Assembly: GCA_913058395.1 (NCBI GenBank) | Contig: CAJXQI010000003.1 | Span: 186,001-250,000 of the forward strand | From: an uncultured Colwellia sp. | GTDB taxonomy: Bacteria > Pseudomonadota > Gammaproteobacteria > Enterobacterales > Alteromonadaceae | Direction of reading: 5' to 3' | Length of the DNA stretch: 64,000 bases | Shown: positions 25,891 through 35,469 of the stretch, in pieces | How positions within the stretch are numbered: the first letter of the stretch is position 1 | Layout of the letters: each line of letters begins with the position of its first letter | Translations under genes and position numbers: made by a program | Notes under the pieces: generated by a model | Seen by the model: only the letters and a program-made list of their open reading frames with translations | What the model was told of the DNA's origin: nothing | Database searches by the model: none

Positions 25891-26434
25891 AATCCCTTAA
25901 AGTTACCTCCTTTGTAACTTTGCTTTATGTATGTTTTTTGTGCAGGTTTTTAGTGGTTTACACTGTTTTTAATCTGCACTTTCCTATCTTTAAATATGTT
26001 TCCATTCTCTAAGCTCTATTTTTATAGAACAATTCTCATTCACCAGATCTATTCATCTAATTAGATTGTTTTTTGTGCAATATGTAATGTGGTGATTTAT
26101 TAATTTTTCTGCATGATGATCACACCTTGAACAAAATTTAAACATATCGTTCATCCCTTTAAAATTGCAGGTATTGTCTTGTTTAGGGTTATTACTCTAT
26201 TGTATTTATTAGCTTTTATTTATAGTGCTTTTGAAATTTTGATTTGACCCAGATCAAGTTTTAAGTAATTCTAGTCTAGAAAACGTACAAACATAACAAA
26301 TAGGGCGCAATTGACAGTTGTCTAAAAAAGCGTCACTTAAATAATAATAAATGTATGAGTAAAGCAGCTGATTTATCACGTTGATTTAATGATTCATTAG
26401 TATGTTTTACCTTAAAGGGTGAAGGAGATGTCGA
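25891..26434. promoter_or_regulatory. Upstream region of the cytochrome oxidase operon
   Basis: A 544-bp non-coding stretch. A weak hairpin (AAAGTTAC 25899-25906 with GTAACTTT 25914-25921) could end lexA transcription. An FNR/ANR-like motif, TTGAC-N4-ATCAA, lies at 26244-26257. No further feature is supported. Confidence 0.45.
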
Positions 26435-28009
26435 GTGAAAAGACGTAACCTAGGTTTGCTGTTGCTAGGGGGCTTGTTGTCTAGTTCGGTTTGGGCAGAT
26501 ATGCCGCTGAACTTGACCAAAGGTGTTACGGAGGTCAGTAGAGACGTATATGATTTACATATGCTAGTGCTCTATATCTGTACTGCTATTGGTGTTGTGG
26601 TATTTGGTGCCATGTTTTGGTCTATGGTGTTTCACCGTAAATCAAAAGGTTTTAAACCATCAACCTTCCATGAAAGCACAAAAGTAGAAATTCTATGGAC
26701 TGCGATTCCAGTAGTCATTCTTATTGGCATGGCTGTTCCCGCCACTTATACGCTCATTGATATGGAAAATAATGATGATGCGGATTTGACGGTTCAAATA
26801 ACAGGCTCGCAATGGAAGTGGCACTATAAGTACTTCGATCAAGATGTTGAATTCTATTCAGTACTCTCTACACCCAGAGATCAATATGAAAACCAAGATG
26901 GCACTTCAGCAGAAAAAGGTGAAAACTATCTGCTAGAAGTTGATCGTCCTTTGGTTATTCCTACCAATAAAAAAGTACGTTTTGTCATTACTTCAGACGA
27001 CGTTATTCACGCTTGGTGGGTACCGGCATTTGCCGTAAAACAAGATGCAAACCCTGGTTTTATAAACGAAGCTTGGACCAAGGTTGATAAACCTGGCACC
27101 TATCGTGGCCAATGTGCCGAGCTATGTGGTAAAGACCACGGCTTTATGCCAATTGTTGTTGAAGTTAAGTCTGAAGCAGATTATGCGATTTGGCTTGATG
27201 AGCAAAAGCAAATGAAAGCGAACGCAGCAGCAGCTGAAGCCGCTTCATTAAATGCTTCGGTTTCTATGGACGAACTAATGCAATTAGGTGAAACAACTTA
27301 CACCGCATATTGTGCTGCTTGTCATCAGGTTAGTGGTCAAGGTTTACCACCAGCATTTCCAGCGCTTAAAGGCAGTGCAGTTGCAACAACTGGCTCTGCT
27401 AGTGAACATATTAATATTGTTTATAACGGTAAAGCAGGCACAGGCATGCAAGGTTACGGTAAGCAATTAAGCTTGAAAGAAATTGCTGCAGTAGTGACTT
27501 ATGAGCGTAATGCTTGGGGCAACAACACTGGTGATGCAGTGCAAGCTGCAGATGTTCAAGCTGCTGCTGGCGGTGCAATCGAAAGTATGACTGATACCGT
27601 TAAACAAGCTGCCGCTGAAGTAAAAGAAGAAGTTACTCAAGCAATTACGCAAGAGGTGGCAAAAGTGATACCTGCTGAAGATTTATCTAAGGTTTATAGC
27701 CAAGATGAATTGATGACTATGGGTGAAAAAGTTTACATGAGCGCATGTGTTGCTTGTCACCAAGCTAGCGGCGAAGGTATGGCGCCAGTTTTTCCTGCAC
27801 TTAAAGACAGCCCTATCGCGAAAGGCGATATAGGCGTGCATATAGATATGGTGCTTAACGGTAGTAAGAAAAATCCAGCGATGGCAGCATTTGGCGGCCA
27901 ATTAACTAAAACGCAAATTGCTGCGGTAGTGACTTACGAGCGTAATGCTTGGGGTAACAACACCGGTGATTTAGTCCAGCCAGCAGATGTTGCTGCTAGT
28001 GCGAAGTAG
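26435..28009 (+). CDS. coxB: Cytochrome c oxidase subunit II with two C-terminal cytochrome c domains
   Basis: A 524-aa protein: signal peptide, two membrane segments (about 40-65 and 85-105), and a cupredoxin domain with the CuA site CAELCGKDHGFM (about 227-238). Two c-type cytochrome domains follow, with heme motifs CAACH (about 293) and CVACH (about 438), joined by an Ala/Glu/Val-rich linker. It accepts electrons from cytochrome c and passes them through CuA to subunit I. The two cytochrome modules are strikingly alike, even at DNA level. GTG start with GAAGGAGA upstream. First gene of the cox cluster. Confidence 0.95.
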   Translation: MKRRNLGLLLLGGLLSSSVWADMPLNLTKGVTEVSRDVYDLHMLVLYICTAIGVVVFGAMFWSMVFHRKSKGFKPSTFHESTKVEILWTAIPVVILIGMAVPATYTLIDMENNDDADLTVQITGSQWKWHYKYFDQDVEFYSVLSTPRDQYENQDGTSAEKGENYLLEVDRPLVIPTNKKVRFVITSDDVIHAWWVPAFAVKQDANPGFINEAWTKVDKPGTYRGQCAELCGKDHGFMPIVVEVKSEADYAIWLDEQKQMKANAAAAEAASLNASVSMDELMQLGETTYTAYCAACHQVSGQGLPPAFPALKGSAVATTGSASEHINIVYNGKAGTGMQGYGKQLSLKEIAAVVTYERNAWGNNTGDAVQAADVQAAAGGAIESMTDTVKQAAAEVKEEVTQAITQEVAKVIPAEDLSKVYSQDELMTMGEKVYMSACVACHQASGEGMAPVFPALKDSPIAKGDIGVHIDMVLNGSKKNPAMAAFGGQLTKTQIAAVVTYERNAWGNNTGDLVQPADVAASAK

Positions 28010-28021
28010 GGAGGCGTTATA

Positions 28022-29626
28022 ATGACTACAGATGTAATTAATGATCAATCCGAACATGATTCACATGACGGTGAGCATCATGATCATAAAATGACCGGCC
28101 TTAAACGTTGGTTATATACTACAAACCATAAAGATATTGGTTCCATGTACCTATGGTTCTCTTTCATTATGTTTTTAACCGGCGGCGTAATGGCACTGGT
28201 TATTCGAGCTGAGTTATTTCAGCCGGGACTACAGATAATTGAGCCAGACTTTTTTAACCAAATGACCACAGTACACGGTTTGATTATGGTTTTTGGCGCA
28301 ATAATGCCAGCGTTTACTGGTTTGGCTAACTGGATGCTACCTATGATGGTAGGCGCGCCAGATATGGCTCTTCCACGTTTGAATAACTGGAGTTTTTGGA
28401 TTCTACCATTTGCTTTCGCTATTTTATTATCGTCTTTCTTTATGGAAAGCGGTGCACCAAACTTTGGTTGGACGTTCTACGCGCCATTATCAACAACCTA
28501 CAGTAACGGTAGTACAGCGTTTTTTGTTTTTGCTGTTCATATCATGGGTATCTCATCAATTATGGGCGCTATAAATATTGTCGTCACCATTATGAATATG
28601 CGTGCTCCAGGTATGACTTACATGAAAATGCCATTGTTCGTTTGGACATTCTTCATTACGGCTTACTTACTTATAGCGGTTATGCCGGTGCTCGCGGGGA
28701 CCGTTACTATGGTGTTAACCGATACCTACTTTGGCACTAGCTTCTTTGATGCCGCTGGTGGTGGTGACCCTGTTATGTTCCAGCATATTTTCTGGTTCTT
28801 TGGACACCCTGAAGTTTACATCATGATTTTGCCTGCTTTTGGTATTGTTTCTACTACCATTCCAGCATTCTCACGTAAAAAACTCTTTGGTTATAGTTCA
28901 ATGGTTTACGCGACAGCATCAATTGCTTTCTTGTCGTTCATTGTTTGGGCTCACCATATGTTTACTACGGGTATGCCGTTATTTGGTGAACTGTTCTTTA
29001 TGTACTGTACGATGTTAATCGCAGTACCTACGGGCGTGAAAGTATTTAACTGGGCAGCAACCATGTGGCGTGGCTCAATTAGCTTTGAAACGCCAATGTT
29101 GTTCTCTATTGCCTTCGTTATTTTGTTCACTATTGGTGGTTTCTCTGGCTTGATGCTAGCAATGACACCGGTTGATTTTCAATATCACGATACTTACTTT
29201 GTTGTTGCTCATTTTCACTATGTATTAGTTACGGGTGCGCTATTCTCCATTTTTGCGGGGGCTTATTACTGGTTACCTAAATGGACTGGCTACATGTACA
29301 ACGATACGTTAAGTAAGTGGCATTTTTGGTGTTCATTAATTTCGGTGAATTTATTGTTCTTCCCAATGCACTTTTTAGGATTAGCGGGTATGCCTCGTCG
29401 TATTCCTGATTATGCCTTGCAGTTTGCTGATTTTAACAAGTGGGTCAGTATTGGTGGCTTTGCCTTTGGACTCTCACAATTAATCTTCTTAGTATTGGTG
29501 ATTAAATGTGTGAAAGGCGGCGAAAAAGCCCCTGCAAAACCTTGGGATGGAGCGGAAGGTCTAGAATGGACAGTGCCAAGCCCTGCGCCATACCACACCT
29601 TTGAAACACCACCAAAAATTGATTAG
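28022..29626 (+). CDS. coxA: Cytochrome c oxidase subunit I
   Basis: A 534-aa heme-copper oxidase catalytic subunit with twelve membrane segments. Recognisable are the heme a ligand region TTVHGLIMVF, the CuB/cross-linked Tyr region WFFGHPEVYIMILPAFG, the second CuB pair VWAHHMFTTG, and HDTYFVVAHFHYVL with the heme a3 ligand. It reduces O2 to water and pumps protons. The N-terminus has a His/Asp-rich tail (HDSHDGEHHDHK). It lies 12 bp after coxB with GGAGG upstream. Confidence 0.97.
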   Translation: MTTDVINDQSEHDSHDGEHHDHKMTGLKRWLYTTNHKDIGSMYLWFSFIMFLTGGVMALVIRAELFQPGLQIIEPDFFNQMTTVHGLIMVFGAIMPAFTGLANWMLPMMVGAPDMALPRLNNWSFWILPFAFAILLSSFFMESGAPNFGWTFYAPLSTTYSNGSTAFFVFAVHIMGISSIMGAINIVVTIMNMRAPGMTYMKMPLFVWTFFITAYLLIAVMPVLAGTVTMVLTDTYFGTSFFDAAGGGDPVMFQHIFWFFGHPEVYIMILPAFGIVSTTIPAFSRKKLFGYSSMVYATASIAFLSFIVWAHHMFTTGMPLFGELFFMYCTMLIAVPTGVKVFNWAATMWRGSISFETPMLFSIAFVILFTIGGFSGLMLAMTPVDFQYHDTYFVVAHFHYVLVTGALFSIFAGAYYWLPKWTGYMYNDTLSKWHFWCSLISVNLLFFPMHFLGLAGMPRRIPDYALQFADFNKWVSIGGFAFGLSQLIFLVLVIKCVKGGEKAPAKPWDGAEGLEWTVPSPAPYHTFETPPKID

Positions 29627-29637
29627 TTGGACACAAA

Positions 29638-30222
29638 ATGAATAACGGTGAACCGCAAGATAAAGTATCAAAGCAAGCACAGGTGAACGCTAAAGACGTA
29701 TCAGTGAAAAAAACAGTTAAAAAGCTGATGTTGATTGTGTTTGGTATGTTTGGCTTTGGCTTTGCGATGGTGCCGTTATATGACGTTTTTTGTGATATCA
29801 CTGGATTAAACGGTAAACCGTCTAATGTTGCTGCAACGTACAACGCCGCAACAATAGATACAGAACGTACGATTACCGTGCAATTTCTGACTCGAACGGC
29901 TAAGGGTATTCCTTGGAAGTTTGAGCCGATGATGAACGAAATAAAAGTTCATCCAGGTGAAAGAAAAACAGTTAAATTTTATGCCAAAAACGAGTCTGTA
30001 AATGACATTGTCGGACAAGCAGTGCCGTCAGTTTCACCGGGTAGGGCTGCGGTTTATTTTCAAAAGATTGAATGCTTTTGTTTTAATAGTCAGCCACTAA
30101 AATCCACGGAGGACGTTGAAATGGGATTGCAGTTTTATGTTGATTTAGACTTACCTGACGACGTTTCTACCATCACCCTATCTTACACTTTGTACGATAT
30201 TACAAGCTCGGTTGATTCTTAA
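29638..30222 (+). CDS. ctaG: Cytochrome c oxidase copper assembly protein
   Basis: A 194-aa Cox11/CtaG protein. It has one N-terminal membrane segment (about 30-50) with YDVFCDITGLNGK and a periplasmic immunoglobulin-like domain with the copper-binding CFCF motif in KIECFCFNSQPL. It delivers copper to the CuB site of subunit I. Placed 11 bp after coxA and before coxC, the usual order. Confidence 0.95.
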   Translation: MNNGEPQDKVSKQAQVNAKDVSVKKTVKKLMLIVFGMFGFGFAMVPLYDVFCDITGLNGKPSNVAATYNAATIDTERTITVQFLTRTAKGIPWKFEPMMNEIKVHPGERKTVKFYAKNESVNDIVGQAVPSVSPGRAAVYFQKIECFCFNSQPLKSTEDVEMGLQFYVDLDLPDDVSTITLSYTLYDITSSVDS

Positions 30223-30252
30223 GTGCAGTGCACTTAAATAAGGGGAACAACA

Positions 30253-31137
30253 ATGACAACAAAAGAATACGAAAGTTATTACGTACCAGCGCAAAGTAAA
30301 TGGCCAATAGTTGGTGCTATTGCCTTGTTTTTAATTGCGGTAGGTGCAGGCAATTATGTTGCAAATTTAAATAATCCTGAAAGTGTTGGTGGCGGTTGGG
30401 TATTGCTAGCGGGTATCGCACTGATTATTTATATGATGTTTGGCTGGTTTAACAATGTTATTACCGAGTCAATGTCAGGAAAATATAGTCATCAAATGGA
30501 CAATTCATTCCGCCAAGGTATGAGTTGGTTTATTTTTTCAGAAGTAATGTTTTTCGCCGCTTTTTTTGGTGCTTTACTTTACGCCAGAACATTTTCGGTG
30601 CCGTGGCTTGATGGTGCTGGCAACAATGCCGCAACAGCTGCCATTTTATGGCCTGACTTTACCGCCACTTGGCCATTAATAAAAACCCCTGATGGTACTG
30701 AAACTACCGGGATGGGTTGGTATGGCTTACCATTAATTAACACCATTTTATTATTAACTTCGTCAATTACTGCACATTTTGCTCATGTAGCATTAGAGCA
30801 AGAGAAACGTGGTTTATTGAAGTTTTGGTTAGGTTTAACGGTTGTTTTAGGCATTATCTTTTTGTATTGCCAAGGCTTAGAGTACGCTCATGGTTATGCT
30901 GATGAAATGAAGCTATACCTCGATAGTGGTATCTACGGTAACACCTTTTATTTGCTGACTGGTTTCCATGGTATGCACGTTACTTTGGGTACCATTATGC
31001 TGTTGGTGATGTTCATTCGAGTATTAAAAGGGCATTTCACACCGAAAAACCACTTTGCCTTTCAAGCGGCAAGTTGGTATTGGCATTTTGTTGATGTAGT
31101 TTGGGTAATACTGTTTGTGTTTGTTTATATTGTCTAA
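30253..31137 (+). CDS. coxC: Cytochrome c oxidase subunit III
   Basis: A 294-aa inner-membrane protein with seven hydrophobic segments. Signatures are MSWFIFSEVMFFAAFFGALLYAR, HFAHVAL, LTGFHGMHVTLGT and the C-terminal SWYWHFVDVVWVILF. It is a structural subunit stabilising the oxidase core. A good AGGGGAACAAC precedes the ATG. A hairpin follows and the next gene is on the opposite strand, so the first cox transcript probably ends here. Confidence 0.96.
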   Translation: MTTKEYESYYVPAQSKWPIVGAIALFLIAVGAGNYVANLNNPESVGGGWVLLAGIALIIYMMFGWFNNVITESMSGKYSHQMDNSFRQGMSWFIFSEVMFFAAFFGALLYARTFSVPWLDGAGNNAATAAILWPDFTATWPLIKTPDGTETTGMGWYGLPLINTILLLTSSITAHFAHVALEQEKRGLLKFWLGLTVVLGIIFLYCQGLEYAHGYADEMKLYLDSGIYGNTFYLLTGFHGMHVTLGTIMLLVMFIRVLKGHFTPKNHFAFQAASWYWHFVDVVWVILFVFVYIV

Positions 31138-31150
31138 CTAGTTTTACTTT

Positions 31151-31188
31151 GGAAGTGCGCAATGAGTTTTATTTTTTGCTGCACTTCC
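31151..31188. terminator. Hairpin between convergent coxC and DUF2909 genes
   Basis: GGAAGTGC (31151-31158) pairs with GCACTTCC (31181-31188), and the loop side can extend the stem. No strong U-run. Confidence 0.45.
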
Positions 31189-31221
31189 TTAGTCACTTCT
31201 ACAAAACTCCCAAATAATAAT

Positions 31222-31431
31222 TTAAAACGGACGTGGGTTAGGTGTGATCACTCCCGTGAGAATACCGACTAATAATAATATTATGATGACGACAGAAGTA
31301 ATGACGCGTCGACCAATAAATTTAGACATAGGTGGCTTATTTGGATCATTTTTATTCATGATAAATAAAGCTCTAAACAGGTTATAAACCATAAAGGCTA
31401 ATAAGCCGACAACAATAATTTTAATTAACAC
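31222..31431 (-). CDS. DUF2909 small membrane protein
   Basis: A 69-aa protein with two hydrophobic helices (about 3-25 and 45-64) separated by a polar loop, NKNDPNKPPMSKFIGRRV. Small twin-helix proteins of this family are often encoded inside gammaproteobacterial cox clusters, here on the opposite strand between coxC and the SURF1 gene. A role in oxidase assembly is suggested only by this placement. Confidence 0.8.
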   Translation of the reverse strand: MLIKIIVVGLLAFMVYNLFRALFIMNKNDPNKPPMSKFIGRRVITSVVIIILLLVGILTGVITPNPRPF

Positions 31432-31497
31432 AGCATTCTCTCTTTTATTTTTTGTTTTTAGTTAGTGAGCTCTCAGTTAGTCAACATGCGGTAGTCT

Positions 31498-32247
31498 ATG
31501 AATTCGGAATCACTTCAGCACAAGTTAAAACTTTTAAATTGGCCGATAGTTATATTTACCATGCTAGTATTTTCGTTATTAATCAAGCTTGGATTTTGGC
31601 AAATTGACCGAGCGCTTGAAAAAGAAGAGCGTCAGCAACGCATCAGTGAATTAAGCCAACAACAGGCACTTTCGTTAGCGCAGGTATTAGCACTTAGCGG
31701 CTTACAAGACGGTATTAATGATTTACCTATTCAACTTGATGGTAAATTTGATGGCGATAAAGTTTTTCTACTAGATAACCAACCTGACAAAGGCCGCTTC
31801 GGTTATCGCGTTTATCAAATTATTGAAAGTTATGGTCATGCCATATTGGTTAATTTGGGCTGGGTTCAGGGGGCTATCGACCGTAATGTACTGCCAGAAA
31901 TAACGGCAATTACAGGACAGCATGCTATTACGGGGCATGTGCGAAAAATTGAAATAGGTATTCAATTACAAGCACAAAATTTTGTTAATCCATCGTGGCC
32001 ATTACGAGTTCAGCAAATTGAATTAGACAAATTTTCACAATTAATTGGCAAGAAACTATTGCCCTTTGTTGTTTACTTAGATAAAAAAGAGAGTATTGGT
32101 TACAAAAAGAACTGGCAGCCCATCGTAATGCCTCCAGAAAAACATCGGGCGTATGCCTTTCAATGGTTTAGTTTAGCCATTGCTTGGATAAGCTTAATGA
32201 CTTGGGCAGCAATAAAAATGAGTAAAAATAACAAAGATTGCAATTGA
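31498..32247 (+). CDS. SURF1-family cytochrome oxidase assembly protein
   Basis: A 249-aa protein with two flanking membrane helices (about 17-36 and 222-240) and a periplasmic domain. SURF1 marks are WPIVIFTMLVFSLLIKLGFWQIDRA at the start, LLDNQPDKGRFGYRVYQI and LVNLGWVQG in the centre, and the C-terminal KHRAYAFQWFSLAIAW. The family helps insert heme a into subunit I. It opens the second cox-related operon, running to sco. Confidence 0.92.
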   Translation: MNSESLQHKLKLLNWPIVIFTMLVFSLLIKLGFWQIDRALEKEERQQRISELSQQQALSLAQVLALSGLQDGINDLPIQLDGKFDGDKVFLLDNQPDKGRFGYRVYQIIESYGHAILVNLGWVQGAIDRNVLPEITAITGQHAITGHVRKIEIGIQLQAQNFVNPSWPLRVQQIELDKFSQLIGKKLLPFVVYLDKKESIGYKKNWQPIVMPPEKHRAYAFQWFSLAIAWISLMTWAAIKMSKNNKDCN

Positions 32248-32307
32248 TAATAAGTAATAAAAGTACCGATACCGACACCTAAAAACAAGAATAAAAGGCT
32301 GAGTTGT

Positions 32308-32868
32308 ATGAGTTCTTCAGAATTAAAAAAATCGCGCCGCAGTATGCTAATTCTCTTAGCGGTATTTATCATTCCCATCGTGTTGGCTAAATTAGCCTTA
32401 AATCAACAATGGTTCAATTATGGTGTTACTAACCAAGGTCAACTAATAGAAAATGAATTAACCTTAGCTAAGCTAGGTTTAAATATAGATGATTTTGACC
32501 ATCAATGGTTGATGTTGTACACCTTGCCAGAAAATTGTGATGAGCAGTGTGAAAAAACCTTAATTAGCGTTAATAATACCTATATTGCTTTAGGTAAAGA
32601 AATGCCACGTGTTAAACCTGTGGCGTTAACACAACAAACTTTAACAGCTGAACAGTCAGATAAAATTCAAATTAAAAAATGGCATGTTCAAGCCATGCCT
32701 GCATTAGCGAAAACTACTATTTCGCAATCACAAGTATTCATTGTTGATCCTTTAGGTAACGTCATTCTTAGCCATATGCCACCTGCAGATGTAGAACAAT
32801 TACCAGGGTTTGGTAAAGCTATTTTGGCTGACTTCAAAAAGTTACTGAAATATTCAAGGATTGGCTAA
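32308..32868 (+). CDS. Membrane-anchored Sco-like thioredoxin-fold protein
   Basis: A 186-aa protein with one N-terminal anchor (about 13-30) and a periplasmic domain. The pattern LMLYTLPENCDEQCEKTL (CxxxC) followed later by VFIVDPLGNVILSH parallels the Sco copper chaperone (CPDVC and VLINPAGNV). The distal Sco histidine is not obvious and the loop regions are shorter. It is a family often left as hypothetical in cox clusters. A redox or copper-delivery role in CuA assembly is inferred. Its stop is directly followed by the ctaA ATG. Confidence 0.7.
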   Translation: MSSSELKKSRRSMLILLAVFIIPIVLAKLALNQQWFNYGVTNQGQLIENELTLAKLGLNIDDFDHQWLMLYTLPENCDEQCEKTLISVNNTYIALGKEMPRVKPVALTQQTLTAEQSDKIQIKKWHVQAMPALAKTTISQSQVFIVDPLGNVILSHMPPADVEQLPGFGKAILADFKKLLKYSRIG

Positions 32869-33876
32869 ATGAGAACGCAAAGTTTTTCCGATATTAGAAA
32901 ACTGGTTTTTGTCAGTATTTTACTGGCAATTCTAGTGGTCAGTTTAGGTGCTTATACGCGTTTAACGCATGCCGGTTTAGGTTGCCCTGACTGGCCTGGT
33001 TGTTACGGTTTGCTTGATGTTCCCGAAACCAGTGAACAAATTAGCCTTGCTGAACAAGCATTTCCAGAGCGCCCCGTTGAGCCTGAAAAAGCATGGAACG
33101 AAATGATCCATCGTTATTTCGCTGGCACGCTAGGTTTATTTATTTTAATCATTGCTCTTATGTCATTAAAAAGGCGATCACAAGGTGGACCAGTTGGCTT
33201 GCCGATACTGATTTTACTAGTGGTGATATTTCAAGCGGCATTGGGCATGTGGACCGTAACTATGAAGTTAATGCCTGTGGTTGTTATGGGGCATTTATTA
33301 GGTGGCTTTACCACGCTGTGTTTATTGCTTTTATTGTATTTACGCTTGAGTGATTACCGCGTACCTGGCGGTGACTTTGCGTTAAAAAAATATACTAAGT
33401 TTGCCTTTGTCGGCATCTTTATTTTGGCAGGACAAATTGGCTTAGGAGGTTGGACATCGTCGAACTATGCCGCGCTAACTTGTACAGAACTACCTATTTG
33501 CCAAGCGGGTTGGATAGATCAACTGACCTTTGAACATTCTTTTGATTTAGTGCCACCAGAGAAAGAGAGTTATGAGTTTGGTCATTTAGACCATGCTTCT
33601 CGGGTCACAATTCATGTTATGCATCGTATCGGCGCAATGGTCACGACGGTATATTTATTTTGGTTGGTATTCAGTATTTATCGCCGAGCGCAATCTCCAT
33701 TTTTTAAAAATGCTGCGATGAGCTTAGGCTTTATTCTCAGTGTACAAGTTGGCTTGGGTATTAGTAATGTTTGGTTTTCATTACCACTCAGTGTTGCCGT
33801 TAGTCACAACGTAGTGGCGGCCATGTTAATGATGTCATTGATCACAATGACATACAGTTTAAAACGTAAAGTATAG
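32869..33876 (+). CDS. ctaA: Heme A synthase
   Basis: A 335-aa COX15/CtaA protein with about eight membrane segments in two four-helix bundles. Family motifs are GAYTRLTHAGLGCPDWPGCYG, EMIHRYFAG (heme-ligating His), the second-bundle GQIGLGGWTSSNYAALTCTELPICQ, HVMHRIGA and SHNVVAAM. It oxidises the C8 methyl of heme O to give heme A. It is immediately downstream of the Sco-like gene and 9 bp ahead of ctaB. Confidence 0.95.
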   Translation: MRTQSFSDIRKLVFVSILLAILVVSLGAYTRLTHAGLGCPDWPGCYGLLDVPETSEQISLAEQAFPERPVEPEKAWNEMIHRYFAGTLGLFILIIALMSLKRRSQGGPVGLPILILLVVIFQAALGMWTVTMKLMPVVVMGHLLGGFTTLCLLLLLYLRLSDYRVPGGDFALKKYTKFAFVGIFILAGQIGLGGWTSSNYAALTCTELPICQAGWIDQLTFEHSFDLVPPEKESYEFGHLDHASRVTIHVMHRIGAMVTTVYLFWLVFSIYRRAQSPFFKNAAMSLGFILSVQVGLGISNVWFSLPLSVAVSHNVVAAMLMMSLITMTYSLKRKV

Positions 33877-33885
33877 GGGCAGATT

Positions 33886-34803
33886 ATGAGTGAAAGTAGC
33901 ACAATAGCAGCGAGCCATAGCGCACCTAGTACGCCAATTTGGCGTGATTATTATGAAATTACTAAACCGCGTGTAGTGGCATTATTAGTACTAACAGCAC
34001 TAGTTGGTATGTGTTTATCGAGTCCTGGGGTAATTCCGTGGCAAGTATTAGTACCGTCGATGATTGGCATTGGCTTTTTGTCTTCTGCAGCAGCGGCGAT
34101 TAATCATATTGTTGATGAACGTATCGATAGTGTCATGGGCAGAACCCACAACCGCCCATTGCCAAATGGCAGATTGACAGCGCGTAATGCTTCAATGTTT
34201 GCCATGACATTAGCAGTGACAGGCTTTGCGATTTTATATAGCTTTGTTAACCCGTTAACTGCATGGTTAACGTTTTCAGGTTTAGTTGGTTATAGCTTTG
34301 TTTACACCATGTATTTAAAGCGCGCAACGCCGCAAAACATTACTATTGGCGGTTTAGCGGGGGCGATTCCACCGTTACTTGGTTGGACAGCAATGACCAA
34401 TGAAGTACATCCAAATGCGTTATTGCTTGTGTTGTTAATTTTCACTTGGACACCACCACATTTTTGGGCGTTAGCGATTCATCGTAAAGATGATTATGCA
34501 AAAGTTAATATTCCCATGCTGCCGGTAACGCATGGTGTTAACTTTACTAAAACACAGATTTTACTTTATACCGTTTTGCTCTTTGTTGTAGGCTTGTTAC
34601 CTTATTTAGTAGGCATGAGTAACTGGTTATATTTAATTGGTGCAGTGGTATTAAATTTAATATTTTTTGCTTATGCGTGGAAATTAAAGTTCAACGCTGA
34701 TGAAAATACCGCAATGGATACCTTTAAGTTTTCAATTGTCCATTTAATGGCGTTATTTATCATCCTATTGCTTGATCACTACTTATTACCGGTTGTTGGC
34801 TAA
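33886..34803 (+). CDS. ctaB: Protoheme IX farnesyltransferase (heme O synthase)
   Basis: A 305-aa UbiA-type prenyltransferase with about nine membrane segments. The first Asp-rich motif is in [23 protein letters not shown] and the second substrate motif is in [37 protein letters not shown] is a typical N-terminus. It converts heme B to heme O, supplying CtaA. The stop overlaps the start of sco by one base (TAATG), implying translational coupling. Confidence 0.96.
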   Translation: MSESSTIAASHSAPSTPIWRDYYEITKPRVVALLVLTALVGMCLSSPGVIPWQVLVPSMIGIGFLSSAAAAINHIVDERIDSVMGRTHNRPLPNGRLTARNASMFAMTLAVTGFAILYSFVNPLTAWLTFSGLVGYSFVYTMYLKRATPQNITIGGLAGAIPPLLGWTAMTNEVHPNALLLVLLIFTWTPPHFWALAIHRKDDYAKVNIPMLPVTHGVNFTKTQILLYTVLLFVVGLLPYLVGMSNWLYLIGAVVLNLIFFAYAWKLKFNADENTAMDTFKFSIVHLMALFIILLLDHYLLPVVG

Positions 34804-35456
34804 TGAATAAAGTTATTACACTTATTGTCGCGTTGGGGGCTTTAATTGCAGGTGTTGTTTTATTTGGTCAATTAAGTAAAAAAGCACCAGCAGAATTTGC
34901 TTTGCATTATCAACAAGCAAGGGAAATAAAGTCATTTCAGTTAACCGATCAGCTTGGTGAAAGCTTTACGAATGAGTCGTTGAAAGGGCAATGGAGTTGG
35001 GTATTCTTTGGCTATACTTCCTGTCCTGATGTTTGTCCTACAACCTTGCAGGAAATGAACTTCATTTATGATGAACTAAAAGCCGTTGCCAATAACAATC
35101 AGGTGCTATTAGTTTCGGTTGATCCACAGCGTGATACACAAGAAAAACTCGCCAGTTATATTGGTTATTTTAATCCTGAGTTTAAAGCTTTACGTGGCGA
35201 CCACGGTGCCTTGTTTCCGTTTGCTCGTAATTTAGGTTTGATGTATGCGATTACAGAGCCTGAAGAAGCGATGAAGGATGACCATGGACAAAGCGTGGAA
35301 AACTATTTAGTTGATCACAGTGCTTCACTGGTGTTGATTAATCCGGCTGGCAACGTTGAAGCTATTTTTAAACCTGAACAGGCACTTGGCCAAGTACCTG
35401 TGATTGAAGGCGATAAACTGGTTAGTGATTTTGCTAAAATAGTCGCCTTATACTGA
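34803..35456 (+). CDS. SCO1/SenC copper chaperone
   Basis: A 217-aa membrane-anchored thioredoxin-fold protein. Copper ligands are visible as the CxxxC in FFGYTSCPDVCPTTLQEM (about 74-78) and the His in VDHSASLVLINPAGN (about 178). It helps load copper on CuA of CoxB. Last gene of the ctaA-ctaB-sco group, convergent with the deacetylase 13 bp away. Confidence 0.93.
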   Translation: MNKVITLIVALGALIAGVVLFGQLSKKAPAEFALHYQQAREIKSFQLTDQLGESFTNESLKGQWSWVFFGYTSCPDVCPTTLQEMNFIYDELKAVANNNQVLLVSVDPQRDTQEKLASYIGYFNPEFKALRGDHGALFPFARNLGLMYAITEPEEAMKDDHGQSVENYLVDHSASLVLINPAGNVEAIFKPEQALGQVPVIEGDKLVSDFAKIVALY

Positions 35457-35469
35457 GTTAGTTAACGGA

